A stretch of DNA of 64,000 bases from CAIYTF01 sp963664845. Lineage in GTDB: Bacteria > Bacteroidota > Ignavibacteria > Ignavibacteriales > Ignavibacteriaceae. Of the stretch, positions 9,061 to 17,151 are shown piece by piece (within the stretch, counting starts at the first letter, position 1; every line of letters starts with the position of its first letter). The DNA lies in assembly GCA_963664845.1 (NCBI GenBank), contig OY761615.1:1674001-1738000 (forward strand), read 5' to 3'. The position numbers and the translations under genes were made by a program. Under the pieces are notes generated by a model, which had not been told where the DNA came from, searched no databases, and saw nothing but the letters and a program-made list of their open reading frames with translations.

Positions 9061-9582
9061 TTATTTCAACAAACACATTTTTTTAACTGCATTGCCGTTT
9101 GCGGTATGCAGGCTATAGAAATAAATTCCACCGGGCAAATTATTCGCATTGAACGCAATAGAATATACCGTATTCGCCGTTGCAACATCGTTGAACAGTG
9201 TTGCTATATGTTGTCCGAGTAAATTATAAACCACCAATGACGCGCGGGACGTTTTCTTCACTGAAAACGAAATCGAGGTTGCCGGATTGAACGGATTAGG
9301 ATAATTCTGGCCTAGAAAGAAATCTCCCGGAAGAACCGTACCATGAGTTTTATCCACTGAGGCCAACGTGGATACATCAAAACGCAAAACCCGGTTATTT
9401 GAGAAATCCGTTACCCATATTTGTCCACTCGGAGAATCTACAAAAAGAGACTGAGGATATGAGAAGTTGCTTGACGACGGTGATGCCAATACTTTTTGCT
9501 GGTGCCGTGTCTGAGAAAAGACGGAAACCTGCATTGTTACCAGGAAGAGCGAGAGCAAACAGAATGATTTTAAATAATACAT
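9061..9582 (-). CDS. Short secreted protein: signal peptide, last NHL repeat, T9SS sorting domain
   Basis: This 173-residue protein has a signal peptide (1-23), a short linker ending in H-Q-Q, one NHL-like segment (SLFVDSPSGQIWVTDF, then NNRVLRF) and a T9SS type A C-terminal domain from about residue 88 (LGQNYPNPFNP, ending in KKMCLLK). A single propeller blade cannot fold as a propeller, and this segment is what the neighbouring NHL/esterase gene lacks. The H-Q-Q junction (nt 9497-9501) shares CAGCA with the junction in that neighbour. The simplest reading is that this gene holds the original signal peptide of the esterase joined to the tail of the NHL protein. It may still be secreted and cell-anchored, but a stand-alone function is doubtful. 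Confidence 0.75.
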   Translation of the reverse strand: MYYLKSFCLLSLFLVTMQVSVFSQTRHQQKVLASPSSSNFSYPQSLFVDSPSGQIWVTDFSNNRVLRFDVSTLASVDKTHGTVLPGDFFLGQNYPNPFNPATSISFSVKKTSRASLVVYNLLGQHIATLFNDVATANTVYSIAFNANNLPGGIYFYSLHTANGNAVKKMCLLK

Positions 9583-9625
9583 TGTTTTTGGTATAAGTTA
9601 TTAAATTTTTATGATAAATAATCAG

Positions 9626-9699
9626 ATCCCTGAAAGGTTTGCCAACCATGTGTATACTGGGCACAGAATACGCCGTGGCGCACAAAACCTTTCAAGGAT
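9626..9699. repeat. Intergenic inverted repeat (15-nt arms)
   Basis: The arm at 9626-9640 (ATCCCTGAAAGGTTT) pairs with 9685-9699 at 14 of 15 positions around a 44-nt loop. It lies between two propeller genes and shares the AAACCTTTCA / TGAAAGGTTT core with a palindrome at 53531-53553, so it looks like one copy of a dispersed palindromic repeat. It could also act as an RNA hairpin. No T-run follows, so it is not a classical terminator. Confidence 0.6.
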
Positions 9700-9718
9700 T
9701 TCTGTTAGTACTTTACTT

Positions 9719-12610
9719 TTATTTTTCCAAAATGAACTTCCTGACCTGAGTAAACTGCCGCTTGCCGTTTTCAGAGGATGAAGTTGCTGTTAAGCGATAG
9801 ATATAAATTCCACTTGTCATGTCTGCGGCATTCCACTGATAGTCATAATATCCTGCGGATAATTCATGGTTTATCAATGTTGCCACTTCCCTTCCAAGCA
9901 CATCAAATATTTTCAACGAAACTTCGCTCGCAGCCGGCAAACCAAATCTGATGGTTGTCGACGGATTGAATGGGTTTGGATAATTCTGTGCCAACATAAA
10001 ATCGGCCGGAAGAGCATTCCCTTTGCTATCTGGCAGTATACCAGTGATTGGTGTGGCATTCACTTCATTGCTGTAGGTGCTCTCCAATAAAGACATATTA
10101 ACCGCTGTCATACGGAAATAATATTTAACTCCGGCTGTGAGACCTTTCACTATAATAGATGTATCGGCAATTCCACCGGTGGTTGAACCGATAAGAGTGG
10201 TTGGGCTTGCCGTGGTGCCGCCATAGATCTTGTAGCAATAGAAGTTTATGTCGCTATTTTTGCTCCAAGACAGTGTTACCTGCGCGCTGCCTTGTACCGC
10301 GAGAAGATTTTGCGGAGCGGCCGGAGCTGTTACCGTTACCGGGAAACCGTTTAGCCGTAATACACGGTGGTTGCCAAGATCAGGAATCCATATCTGGTTA
10401 GCTGCATAGTCAATAAATAATGACAAAGCATATGCCAGGCTTGTTGCTGTCGGAGGATTCGGTGCATCACCTGAAGTGAAACTGGTTTGACCTATAACAT
10501 AATCTGCATTAGCACCATTTACTTTTGCCGCTGCATTGTCATAGACCATTATGCGCGTATTCCCCTCATCCGCCACGAATAATCTGCCTGACGCATCAAC
10601 TGCAACTCCACGAGGCTCACCGAGACCAGCTTGTGAGGTTGCATAAGCTGATGACGTAAACGATGTCTGTCCAAGGACGCCATCAGCAGCAGCACCATTT
10701 GCTTTCTTGGCTGCATTATCGAATCGCAAAACGCGGCTGTTGGAGCGGTCTGCGACCCAAAGATGACCGCTGCCGTCAAGATAAACACCCCAGGGAGCGC
10801 TCATTGACGAAGCTGAAGTTCCACTGGTGCCCGTAGTAAAATCAGATTGGCCCAAAACACCGTTAGCTGCCGCGCCATTTGCTTTTTTGGCGGCTCCGTC
10901 AAATCGCAGCACCCGGTTATTGACCCGGTCTGCAACCCATACTGTGCCATTCATATCGGCAAAAACTCCCGCAGGTGCATTCATTTTTCCGGGAGTTGTT
11001 CCTGTGGAGTTGGTCGCGAAATCAGGCTGACCCAGCACAGCATCTGCTGCCGAAGAACTTGCTTTTGCGGAAGCGCCGTCAAATCGCAATATGCGATTAT
11101 TATCCCGGTCTGCTACCCAAAGGCGGCCGCTGCCATCAACATACACCGCATTAGGATTGTTCATGGTTGAAGCTGAAATGCCGCCCGTGTTTGCAGTGCG
11201 GGTTGCAAAATCCGGCTGACCGAAAACTGCTTCTGCAGATGCTCCGTTATTCAGTTTTGCCGTTGCACTGAAGCGCAATACACGACGGTTGTCGCGATCG
11301 GCAACAAACAGCTTTCCTGTAGTAGGATCAACAGCCACTCCTGCGGGTTCTGCCAGGGTAGAGATCGTTGGAGATGTATAATTTGTGTTTGTTACAAAAT
11401 CGGTTGTGCCAAGAACACCGACTGCCACCGGAGGCCCAATATCGAAACGTAAAACGCGGTGATTGCCAAGATCGGGCACCCAAACCTGGTTAGTGGCGTT
11501 ATCAATAAAAAGCGATAACGCATATGCCAGACTAGTAGCTGTTGGTGGATTTGGAGCTTCAGCGGAATTGAAATCCTTCTGTCCAACGATAAAGTCCGCA
11601 TCAGCACCATTTGCCTTTGCAGCAGCCTTTTCATAGACTATGATCCGTGAGTTGCCTTCATCTGCAACATACAATCTTCCAGATGCATCAACGGCAACTC
11701 CACGTGGTTCACCGAGTCCGGACTGTGAAGTAGTAAAAGATGAAGTTGTAAAGGCTTTCTGTCCCAAAACACCATCGGCAGCTGCGCCATTGGCTTTTGC
11801 GGCAGCATCGTCAAATCTTAAAACCCGACTGTTTGAACGGTCTGCAACCCAAAGACGTCCACTGGCATCGAGACACAATCCCCAGGGAGCACTCATCGCG
11901 GTGGCTGAAGTTCCGCTTGTTCCGGTCGTAAAATCAGCCTGCCCCAACACACCATCGGCCACAGCGCCATTGGATTTTGCTGCAGCAGCGTCAAATCGTA
12001 ATATTCTGTTGTTTGCACGGTCTGCTACCCAAACGCGGCCATTCATATCTGCAAAAACACCTGCCGGGGCGCTCATTTTTGCTGCTGTGGTTCCAGCTGT
12101 GTTTGTTACAAAATCAGGTTGACCCAAAACGCCATCCGCGGCTGAGGAACTTGTTTTTGTTGAAGCATTATCAAAACGCAGAACACGATGGTTATCCCGG
12201 TCTGCAACCCAGAGGCGGCCATTCGCATCAACATACAATGCATTTGGATTATTCATTGTGGATGCAGATATCCCACCCGTATTGGCGGTCCGGGTTGTAT
12301 AATCAGGTTGGCCAAACACTGCCTCAGCGGAGGAACCATTAATCAGTTTTGCCGTTGCACTAAAACGCAACACACGGCGGTTGTCACGGTCTGCGACGAA
12401 TAATTTCCCCGTTGTGGGATCAACTGCAACACCGGCCGGCTCTGCCAGTGTCGAAATGGTTGGCGAGGTATAATTGGTATTAGTTACAAAATCAGTTGTA
12501 CCCAGAACACCTGATGCAGGCGGTGTGTTGGAAAGAGGAACCTGCGCAGATAATGAACTCATCATTAGGAGCGTAAACAGAACTGAGAACCGTAACCTGT
12601 TTTGTATCAT
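9719..12610 (-). CDS. Large secreted NHL double beta-propeller protein with FnIII and T9SS domain
   Basis: The start at ATG 12610 is supported by GGAG six bases upstream and by a clean signal peptide (residues 1-23); the longer frame adds basic, non-secretory sequence. The 963-residue product has two successive propellers of about 364 residues each (roughly 34-400 and 401-760). Each is made of NHL-like blades with the pattern V-x-V-D-x-x-G-x-L-W-V-A-D-R-x-N-x-R-V-L-R-F. A fibronectin type III domain follows at about 770-860, and then a T9SS type A sorting domain (LAQNYPNPFNPSTTIRF, ending in VRKFILEK). Export across the outer membrane by T9SS and surface attachment are expected. Propellers of this kind often bind glycans or proteins. 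The ligand is unknown, and its place downstream of the TonB receptor suggests substrate capture. Confidence 0.88.
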   Translation of the reverse strand: MIQNRLRFSVLFTLLMMSSLSAQVPLSNTPPASGVLGTTDFVTNTNYTSPTISTLAEPAGVAVDPTTGKLFVADRDNRRVLRFSATAKLINGSSAEAVFGQPDYTTRTANTGGISASTMNNPNALYVDANGRLWVADRDNHRVLRFDNASTKTSSSAADGVLGQPDFVTNTAGTTAAKMSAPAGVFADMNGRVWVADRANNRILRFDAAAAKSNGAVADGVLGQADFTTGTSGTSATAMSAPWGLCLDASGRLWVADRSNSRVLRFDDAAAKANGAAADGVLGQKAFTTSSFTTSQSGLGEPRGVAVDASGRLYVADEGNSRIIVYEKAAAKANGADADFIVGQKDFNSAEAPNPPTATSLAYALSLFIDNATNQVWVPDLGNHRVLRFDIGPPVAVGVLGTTDFVTNTNYTSPTISTLAEPAGVAVDPTTGKLFVADRDNRRVLRFSATAKLNNGASAEAVFGQPDFATRTANTGGISASTMNNPNAVYVDGSGRLWVADRDNNRILRFDGASAKASSSAADAVLGQPDFATNSTGTTPGKMNAPAGVFADMNGTVWVADRVNNRVLRFDGAAKKANGAAANGVLGQSDFTTGTSGTSASSMSAPWGVYLDGSGHLWVADRSNSRVLRFDNAAKKANGAAADGVLGQTSFTSSAYATSQAGLGEPRGVAVDASGRLFVADEGNTRIMVYDNAAAKVNGANADYVIGQTSFTSGDAPNPPTATSLAYALSLFIDYAANQIWIPDLGNHRVLRLNGFPVTVTAPAAPQNLLAVQGSAQVTLSWSKNSDINFYCYKIYGGTTASPTTLIGSTTGGIADTSIIVKGLTAGVKYYFRMTAVNMSLLESTYSNEVNATPITGILPDSKGNALPADFMLAQNYPNPFNPSTTIRFGLPAASEVSLKIFDVLGREVATLINHELSAGYYDYQWNAADMTSGIYIYRLTATSSSENGKRQFTQVRKFILEK
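10338..12515 (-). repeat. Internal tandem duplication of about 1.09 kb within the propeller gene
   Basis: Two coding halves, about 11428-12515 and 10338-11427, encode nearly the same series of blades. Each starts with GVLGTTDFVTNTNYTSPT and ends with LGNHRVLR. The translated halves are very similar throughout, with scattered substitutions, which points to duplication of a whole propeller followed by modest drift. Such long direct repeats can recombine and change the propeller number. Confidence 0.9.
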
Positions 12611-12687
12611 AAAATCTCCATTGTTGAGATGTATAAATAATTGATTTTTTTGAACTCTTCTTCGAACCAGAACATCGAAATAAAATC

Positions 12688-12757
12688 GGAACCTGACAGG
12701 CCTTAGGGCCGCTGAGAAATGGGTCAATAGTGCAACGTATAAACCTGTCAGGCCCGA
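12688..12757. repeat. Intergenic palindromic repeat pair (CCTGACAGG type)
   Basis: The segment ACCTGACAGGCC (12691-12702) and a near-palindromic partner AACCTGTCAGGCC (12742-12754) lie in the 156-nt gap before the propeller gene, flanked by related TCGG/CCGA bases in inverted order. A related AAACCTGTCAGG occurs at 53531-53542. This looks like a small dispersed palindrome family. No coding role is seen. Confidence 0.5.
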
Positions 12758-12766
12758 ATCTTTTAA

Positions 12767-14977
12767 TTACTTGATGAGCAACATTTTCCGGGAAACGGTG
12801 ACACCTGCTGCCTGCAAACGATACATATAAACTCCGGTAGAAAGTGAAACACCATTAAACGCAACACTGTTTGCTCCTGCCGGCATTTGGCTGTTGAGCA
12901 AAACTGCAACTCTTTCACCCAAAGCATTAAATACTTCAAGCGAAACAAATGTTCTCTCTTTCAGTTCAAATGTGATAATTGTTGATGGATTAAACGGATT
13001 GGGATAATTCTGAAAGAGAGCAATTGATTTCGAAACTGTCGGGTTATCGTGTCCGACTGCAGAAAGAAGATCATTGGAGTATATTGATACGCCATCAGTT
13101 TTCTCGGCAACAAAAACATATTTCCCGTTAGCAGCAACACCTCTGGACTGGGGCACACCATCATAATAACCGGCTTCTACCGGGCTTGCAGGATTGGAAA
13201 TATTTATTGCACGGACACCTGTCGCTTCAGAGGCTACGTAACAGTAATCACCGGATACAGCTGCTGTATAGCCATAGCCACCGGTTTTGATTTTTGAAAC
13301 AAGTGTAGGATTCAGTGGATCGGCAATACTGAAAATCTTTAAACTGTCTCCATCGGGCACATAGGCGTAATTTCCGGAGATTGCAAATCCTTCATTACCG
13401 GTTGTGAATGAAGGTGTATTACCTTTTTCAACAGGGCTCTCAGGATTGGTCACATCATAAAAACGTGCTGAACTGTAAAAACTGGTTCCAACAATATTGC
13501 CTGAAGCAGCTACATTTTCTACATCGATGCCGGTTACACTCTTTACCCAAACCGGGTTTGCAGGATTCGTAATATTCAAAACAACAAGACCACTGTCGCT
13601 TGTAGCCACATAAACATAATTGCCGCTGAGGGCGATGCCACGGGCACGTGACGTCTTGATTGTCTTCAGCCGGACCGGGTTGGCTCCGTCAGTAACATCA
13701 ATTACATGAACTCCGGTATCACGGGCTGCAACGAATGCATAATTGCCCTTTACCACTACACCGCGTGAATCACCGTTAAGTGCAACGGTTGACAACAGAG
13801 CCGGTGCAGAAAGTGATGAAACATCAACAATTCTCATCCCAGCCGTTCCATAGGCAATGTAGATCTTTCCATTTGAATAGAAAGGGGTATAGGCAGTTCC
13901 GGTTGGCGATGCGGCTGCCGCAAGAAATGCGGAAGTTGCAGGCACAGCAGGATTGGATACATTGATGGCACTTATACCGGGAGCCGGGTTTCTGTTTGAA
14001 ACAAAAATATGACCTGTTGGTGTACCGCCAATGGAAATTGCACCATAGCTCAGGAAGCTTGCACGACCGGTTGTTTTGAGTTTCGATACATACACCGGTG
14101 TTGCCGGATTAACAACATTATAAATTGCCATGCCTGAATCACCGGTAGCCACATAACCATAATTCCCATCAAAAATAATGCAGGAAGTGCGGTATCCGCT
14201 TTGCACCTGCATTACGTTAACCGGGTTTGCAGGATTGGTAACATTAACAACTGCCAACCCGGCATCATAATCACAAACATAGGCATAACCGGATCTGACG
14301 TTGATATACTGATGATATCCACCGTATGCTGCAATCCGGCCGCTATATACAGGAGCTGCAGGATCGGTAATATCAACGATATGACTTCTGCTCCCTGCTG
14401 CAATATAGGCATACTGCCCTGAAATTATAACGTTTTCACAATAAGCCAGACTGTCAATTGAAGAAACAAGAACAGGAGCAGCAGGTGTTGCGATGTTATA
14501 AACTTTGAATCCCGCACCACCGCCGGCAACGTAAGCATACGTTCCACTCGTTGCTATGCCTTCGGCAGTAGTACCGGCAGCTACTTCAACGGTGGATACG
14601 AGAGAAGGTGTTGTGGGGTTTTTAACATCGATGATCCACATTTTACTTCCGCCGGTAGCAACCAGGTATTGGTTTCCGTTGATTGACGTACGTACAACCG
14701 ATTGAACGATTTCTGAAACGGTAACACTGCCAACCTTAACCGGGGATGCCGGATTTGAAAAAGAAGCTATCTGAATTTTATTTCCGAGACCATAATAAAC
14801 CACAGACCCGGCAGCAAAAAGTGCCAGGGATTCTCCCTCACCCTTTCCGTAGTTTCCGAGCAGCGTCATATTCTTTGCATCCTGTGCAAATATTCCCTGT
14901 GCAAACAAAGCCAGGCTCACAAGAACCAGGAAAAACAAATTGTTTGTTTTCTTTCGCGATTGGTATTTAGTTTCCAT
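12767..14977 (-). CDS. Secreted LVIVD-repeat propeller protein with T9SS sorting domain
   Basis: I chose ATG 14977 because GGAG lies six bases before it; the in-frame ATG four codons upstream has no such site. The 736-residue product has a long signal peptide (about residues 1-32) with the cleavage region near FAQDAK. Many LVIVD-type repeats follow, in which a G-x-Y-A-Y/V-V strand is followed by I-x-N-P-A-x-P-V; roughly a dozen copies fill residues 40-640 and form one or two propellers. The C-terminus (FQNYPNPFNPSTIITFEL, ending in RKMLLIK) is a T9SS type A sorting domain. It is 24 nt from the ribokinase gene, so the two are probably co-transcribed. A surface binding role is likely. The ligand is unknown. 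Confidence 0.88.
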   Translation of the reverse strand: METKYQSRKKTNNLFFLVLVSLALFAQGIFAQDAKNMTLLGNYGKGEGESLALFAAGSVVYYGLGNKIQIASFSNPASPVKVGSVTVSEIVQSVVRTSINGNQYLVATGGSKMWIIDVKNPTTPSLVSTVEVAAGTTAEGIATSGTYAYVAGGGAGFKVYNIATPAAPVLVSSIDSLAYCENVIISGQYAYIAAGSRSHIVDITDPAAPVYSGRIAAYGGYHQYINVRSGYAYVCDYDAGLAVVNVTNPANPVNVMQVQSGYRTSCIIFDGNYGYVATGDSGMAIYNVVNPATPVYVSKLKTTGRASFLSYGAISIGGTPTGHIFVSNRNPAPGISAINVSNPAVPATSAFLAAAASPTGTAYTPFYSNGKIYIAYGTAGMRIVDVSSLSAPALLSTVALNGDSRGVVVKGNYAFVAARDTGVHVIDVTDGANPVRLKTIKTSRARGIALSGNYVYVATSDSGLVVLNITNPANPVWVKSVTGIDVENVAASGNIVGTSFYSSARFYDVTNPESPVEKGNTPSFTTGNEGFAISGNYAYVPDGDSLKIFSIADPLNPTLVSKIKTGGYGYTAAVSGDYCYVASEATGVRAINISNPASPVEAGYYDGVPQSRGVAANGKYVFVAEKTDGVSIYSNDLLSAVGHDNPTVSKSIALFQNYPNPFNPSTIITFELKERTFVSLEVFNALGERVAVLLNSQMPAGANSVAFNGVSLSTGVYMYRLQAAGVTVSRKMLLIK

Positions 14978-15013
14978 GTGCAGCTCCATTATGAATAATT
15001 ATGAATGATTACG

Positions 15014-15967
15014 TTAATGCAATACAGAAATTTCTGACGGCGCGTATGCAGCAATAAACTGTTCTATCTCGCTCCGCCGTGGTGCCGAGTTTTGGGCTCC
15101 TGCCCTGGTAACTGAGATGGAGGCCGATGCCATAGCCATTCTTGCAGCCTTCTCAATACTCATTCCTTCGGCCAGAAATGCAGCCAGCGATCCGCTGAAA
15201 ACATCACCCGCACCGGTTGTGTCAACTGAGCTCATTTTATACGCGGGAATGAGTTCCCTTATTCCCGGTAATCCGGCAAAAACCCCTTTCGAACCAAGGG
15301 TGATCAAAACGTTTTTTATTCCAAATTCAAAAAATTTGTTCACGATGGCGACCATACTTTCTTCATCGGTTACTTTTATCCCTGTCATCATCTCTGCTTC
15401 GAGCTTGTTTGGCGTAATGATGTCAATTTCCAGCAGCAAACCGGGCTCCAGTTGCTGTGCCGGCGCAGGATTCAAGATGACAACAGATCCATTATCATGC
15501 GCTTTCTTTATGGCCAGGTGGATCGCTTCAAGCGGAGATTCCAATTGAACCAGAAGCACACCGGCAGAGGTAATCTCCTTGTGCATGCTTTCCACATCAT
15601 TTATGCTTAACCGTGCATTTGCACCGGAAGCGACAACAATGCTATTTTCACCCCGCTCATCAACCACGATAAACGCAACTCCGGTCGGAATCATATTATC
15701 GTAGAATATATGGCGCGTGTCAATTCCTTCTGCTGTTAACCTGTCAATCCCTTCTTTGCCAAGAGCGTCGTTGCCAACCCGTGCAATGAAGCTCACACAG
15801 GCACCTGCGCGGGCAGCGGCCACAGCCTGATTGGCACCTTTGCCACCGCCGCCTTCTGAAAAGGTTCCGCCAATAATTGTTTCACCAGGACGTGGAATTC
15901 TATCTGTCTTAATCGTCAGGTCCGTGTTGTAACTTCCGATCACAACTACATTTTTTTTCATATTCAT
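15014..15967 (-). CDS. rbsK: Ribokinase (PfkB family)
   Basis: This 317-residue PfkB-family sugar kinase transfers phosphate from ATP to D-ribose to give ribose 5-phosphate in the cytosol. Signature 1 is GGGGKGANQAVAAARAG near residue 39. Signature 2 is DTTGAGDVFSG near residue 250, containing the catalytic aspartate and anion hole. The N-terminal VVVIGSYNTDLTIKTDRIPRPGET stretch is typical of ribokinases rather than fructokinases. The length matches the family. It sits between a PorV-like barrel gene and the LVIVD propeller gene in the LacI-TonB locus that also carries the ARH genes, which supports a pathway releasing ribose from imported ribosides. Exact substrate specificity (ribose versus another furanose) is inferred. 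ATG 15961 is an alternative start. Confidence 0.9.
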   Translation of the reverse strand: MNMKKNVVVIGSYNTDLTIKTDRIPRPGETIIGGTFSEGGGGKGANQAVAAARAGACVSFIARVGNDALGKEGIDRLTAEGIDTRHIFYDNMIPTGVAFIVVDERGENSIVVASGANARLSINDVESMHKEITSAGVLLVQLESPLEAIHLAIKKAHDNGSVVILNPAPAQQLEPGLLLEIDIITPNKLEAEMMTGIKVTDEESMVAIVNKFFEFGIKNVLITLGSKGVFAGLPGIRELIPAYKMSSVDTTGAGDVFSGSLAAFLAEGMSIEKAARMAMASASISVTRAGAQNSAPRRSEIEQFIAAYAPSEISVLH

Positions 15968-16123
15968 TTCTTACCAGATTTTACGAATACTGTTTTTGTC
16001 AATTCGATTTACTTGCTAATTCATGTCTCACAATTGGGGCCTAAGCCTTTGTTGTTGCATGCTCCTGTTACCCGTCTTAACGGCCGGGTTTCTATAATTT
16101 TTCCCTGTTTTCATCATTCAAAT

Positions 16124-17137
16124 TCAAAATGAAAATCCCAGAGAGAACATGTGCACCTGTGTCAGCTCTCCAAAATCGACATAGGCGTAGTTGATTGTGC
16201 TGGGAACTCCGGCAATTGAGTATGCAATACCTGCGCCGAAAGTGAACCGCTGCACATCATAGTTAAACTTATATCCGCCACGCAAAAAGAACATGTCGTT
16301 AAATGCATAGCTTACACCAAGATGGAATTTTTCGGTTCCGTCGTTTGGATGATCGCCTTCAAACACCACGGTCACCATATGCGGACCGCCGTCTTCATTC
16401 AGAAAATCCATCGCAATTCCTGCACGGACGTCAAGCGGCATCCTGACATTGTCGGATTCCGTTTGATACTCTTCACTCCAGCCGCCAAATCTCGAATCCG
16501 GCCCGAAGTTTCTTGCAGTGATGGCGATGCGCAAACTTTTAAACCCGGTGTAATACATAGTCCCAAAATCCAACGACCAGTTATTCATGGAGAGCTCGGC
16601 TATTTGTTCCTGCATCCATCGGAAACTGCCACCAACCGAAAGATTGTCTGTTATCTTCCGGGCAAACGAAAAACCGGCTGCAACATCGTGGGCGGTGAAC
16701 ATTCTCCCGGTAATAACCGGCTCTGTTCCACCGCTTTCCAATGAAGCGTTGATGGTTTCAGGAATATCGCCATAGCCTAACCGGGCAATACTGGCTCCCA
16801 CAACACCAATCGATCCAAGATTATAGGCGACCGCAGCGGACTGATGCGTGATATCGGCCACCCATTGCAGAGTGCCTATCTGCACATTAATATTTTTCAC
16901 ATCCGCAAGTGTTGCCGGATTGCCAAACACAGCATTGGCATCACCATTTGAAATTGCCGTGAATGCCCCTGCCATGGCAGCCTGCCTGGCGTCACCATTA
17001 ATTTTCAGGAACTGCCATCCCGATTGCCCTGCACGCTCAATTTTTGACGGTTCAATCCCTGATTGTGCATTGACAAAGGCTGTCAGCAAGAGAAGGCACA
17101 TGAGCATTGTTTTTGCTTTTTTTATTCTATAATGCAT
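16124..17137 (-). CDS. PorV/PorQ-family outer-membrane beta-barrel protein
   Basis: This 337-residue protein has a signal peptide (about residues 1-24), then the family's N-terminal block (WQFLKINGDARQAAMAGAFT, then AVFGNPATLADV), alternating beta-strands, and a C-terminus ending in aromatic residues (FSLGFSF), as expected for an outer-membrane barrel. PorV is the T9SS shuttle that carries cargo from the translocon to the attachment complex. Other family members are FadL-like porins of unclear role. Here it lies between a T9SS-type secreted protein and the ribokinase, so it may be a locus-specific shuttle for the neighbouring surface proteins. That is inference. The start at ATG 17137 has GGAG nine bases upstream. 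Confidence 0.83.
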   Translation of the reverse strand: MHYRIKKAKTMLMCLLLLTAFVNAQSGIEPSKIERAGQSGWQFLKINGDARQAAMAGAFTAISNGDANAVFGNPATLADVKNINVQIGTLQWVADITHQSAAVAYNLGSIGVVGASIARLGYGDIPETINASLESGGTEPVITGRMFTAHDVAAGFSFARKITDNLSVGGSFRWMQEQIAELSMNNWSLDFGTMYYTGFKSLRIAITARNFGPDSRFGGWSEEYQTESDNVRMPLDVRAGIAMDFLNEDGGPHMVTVVFEGDHPNDGTEKFHLGVSYAFNDMFFLRGGYKFNYDVQRFTFGAGIAYSIAGVPSTINYAYVDFGELTQVHMFSLGFSF

Positions 17138-17151
17138 GAGGTGGTTCTCCG

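Noticed and set aside
10338..12515. CRISPR-like or other short-repeat array in the propeller gene
   Set aside because: The repeats are coding NHL blades of variable DNA sequence, not identical short repeats with spacers.
12611..12727. Longer N-terminus of the double-propeller protein
   Set aside because: The extra residues are basic and would block the signal peptide; ATG 12610 has a good ribosome binding site.
16060..16100. Terminator after the PorV-like gene (CCCG/CGGG hairpin)
   Set aside because: The stem is only four pairs and no T-run follows on the minus strand.
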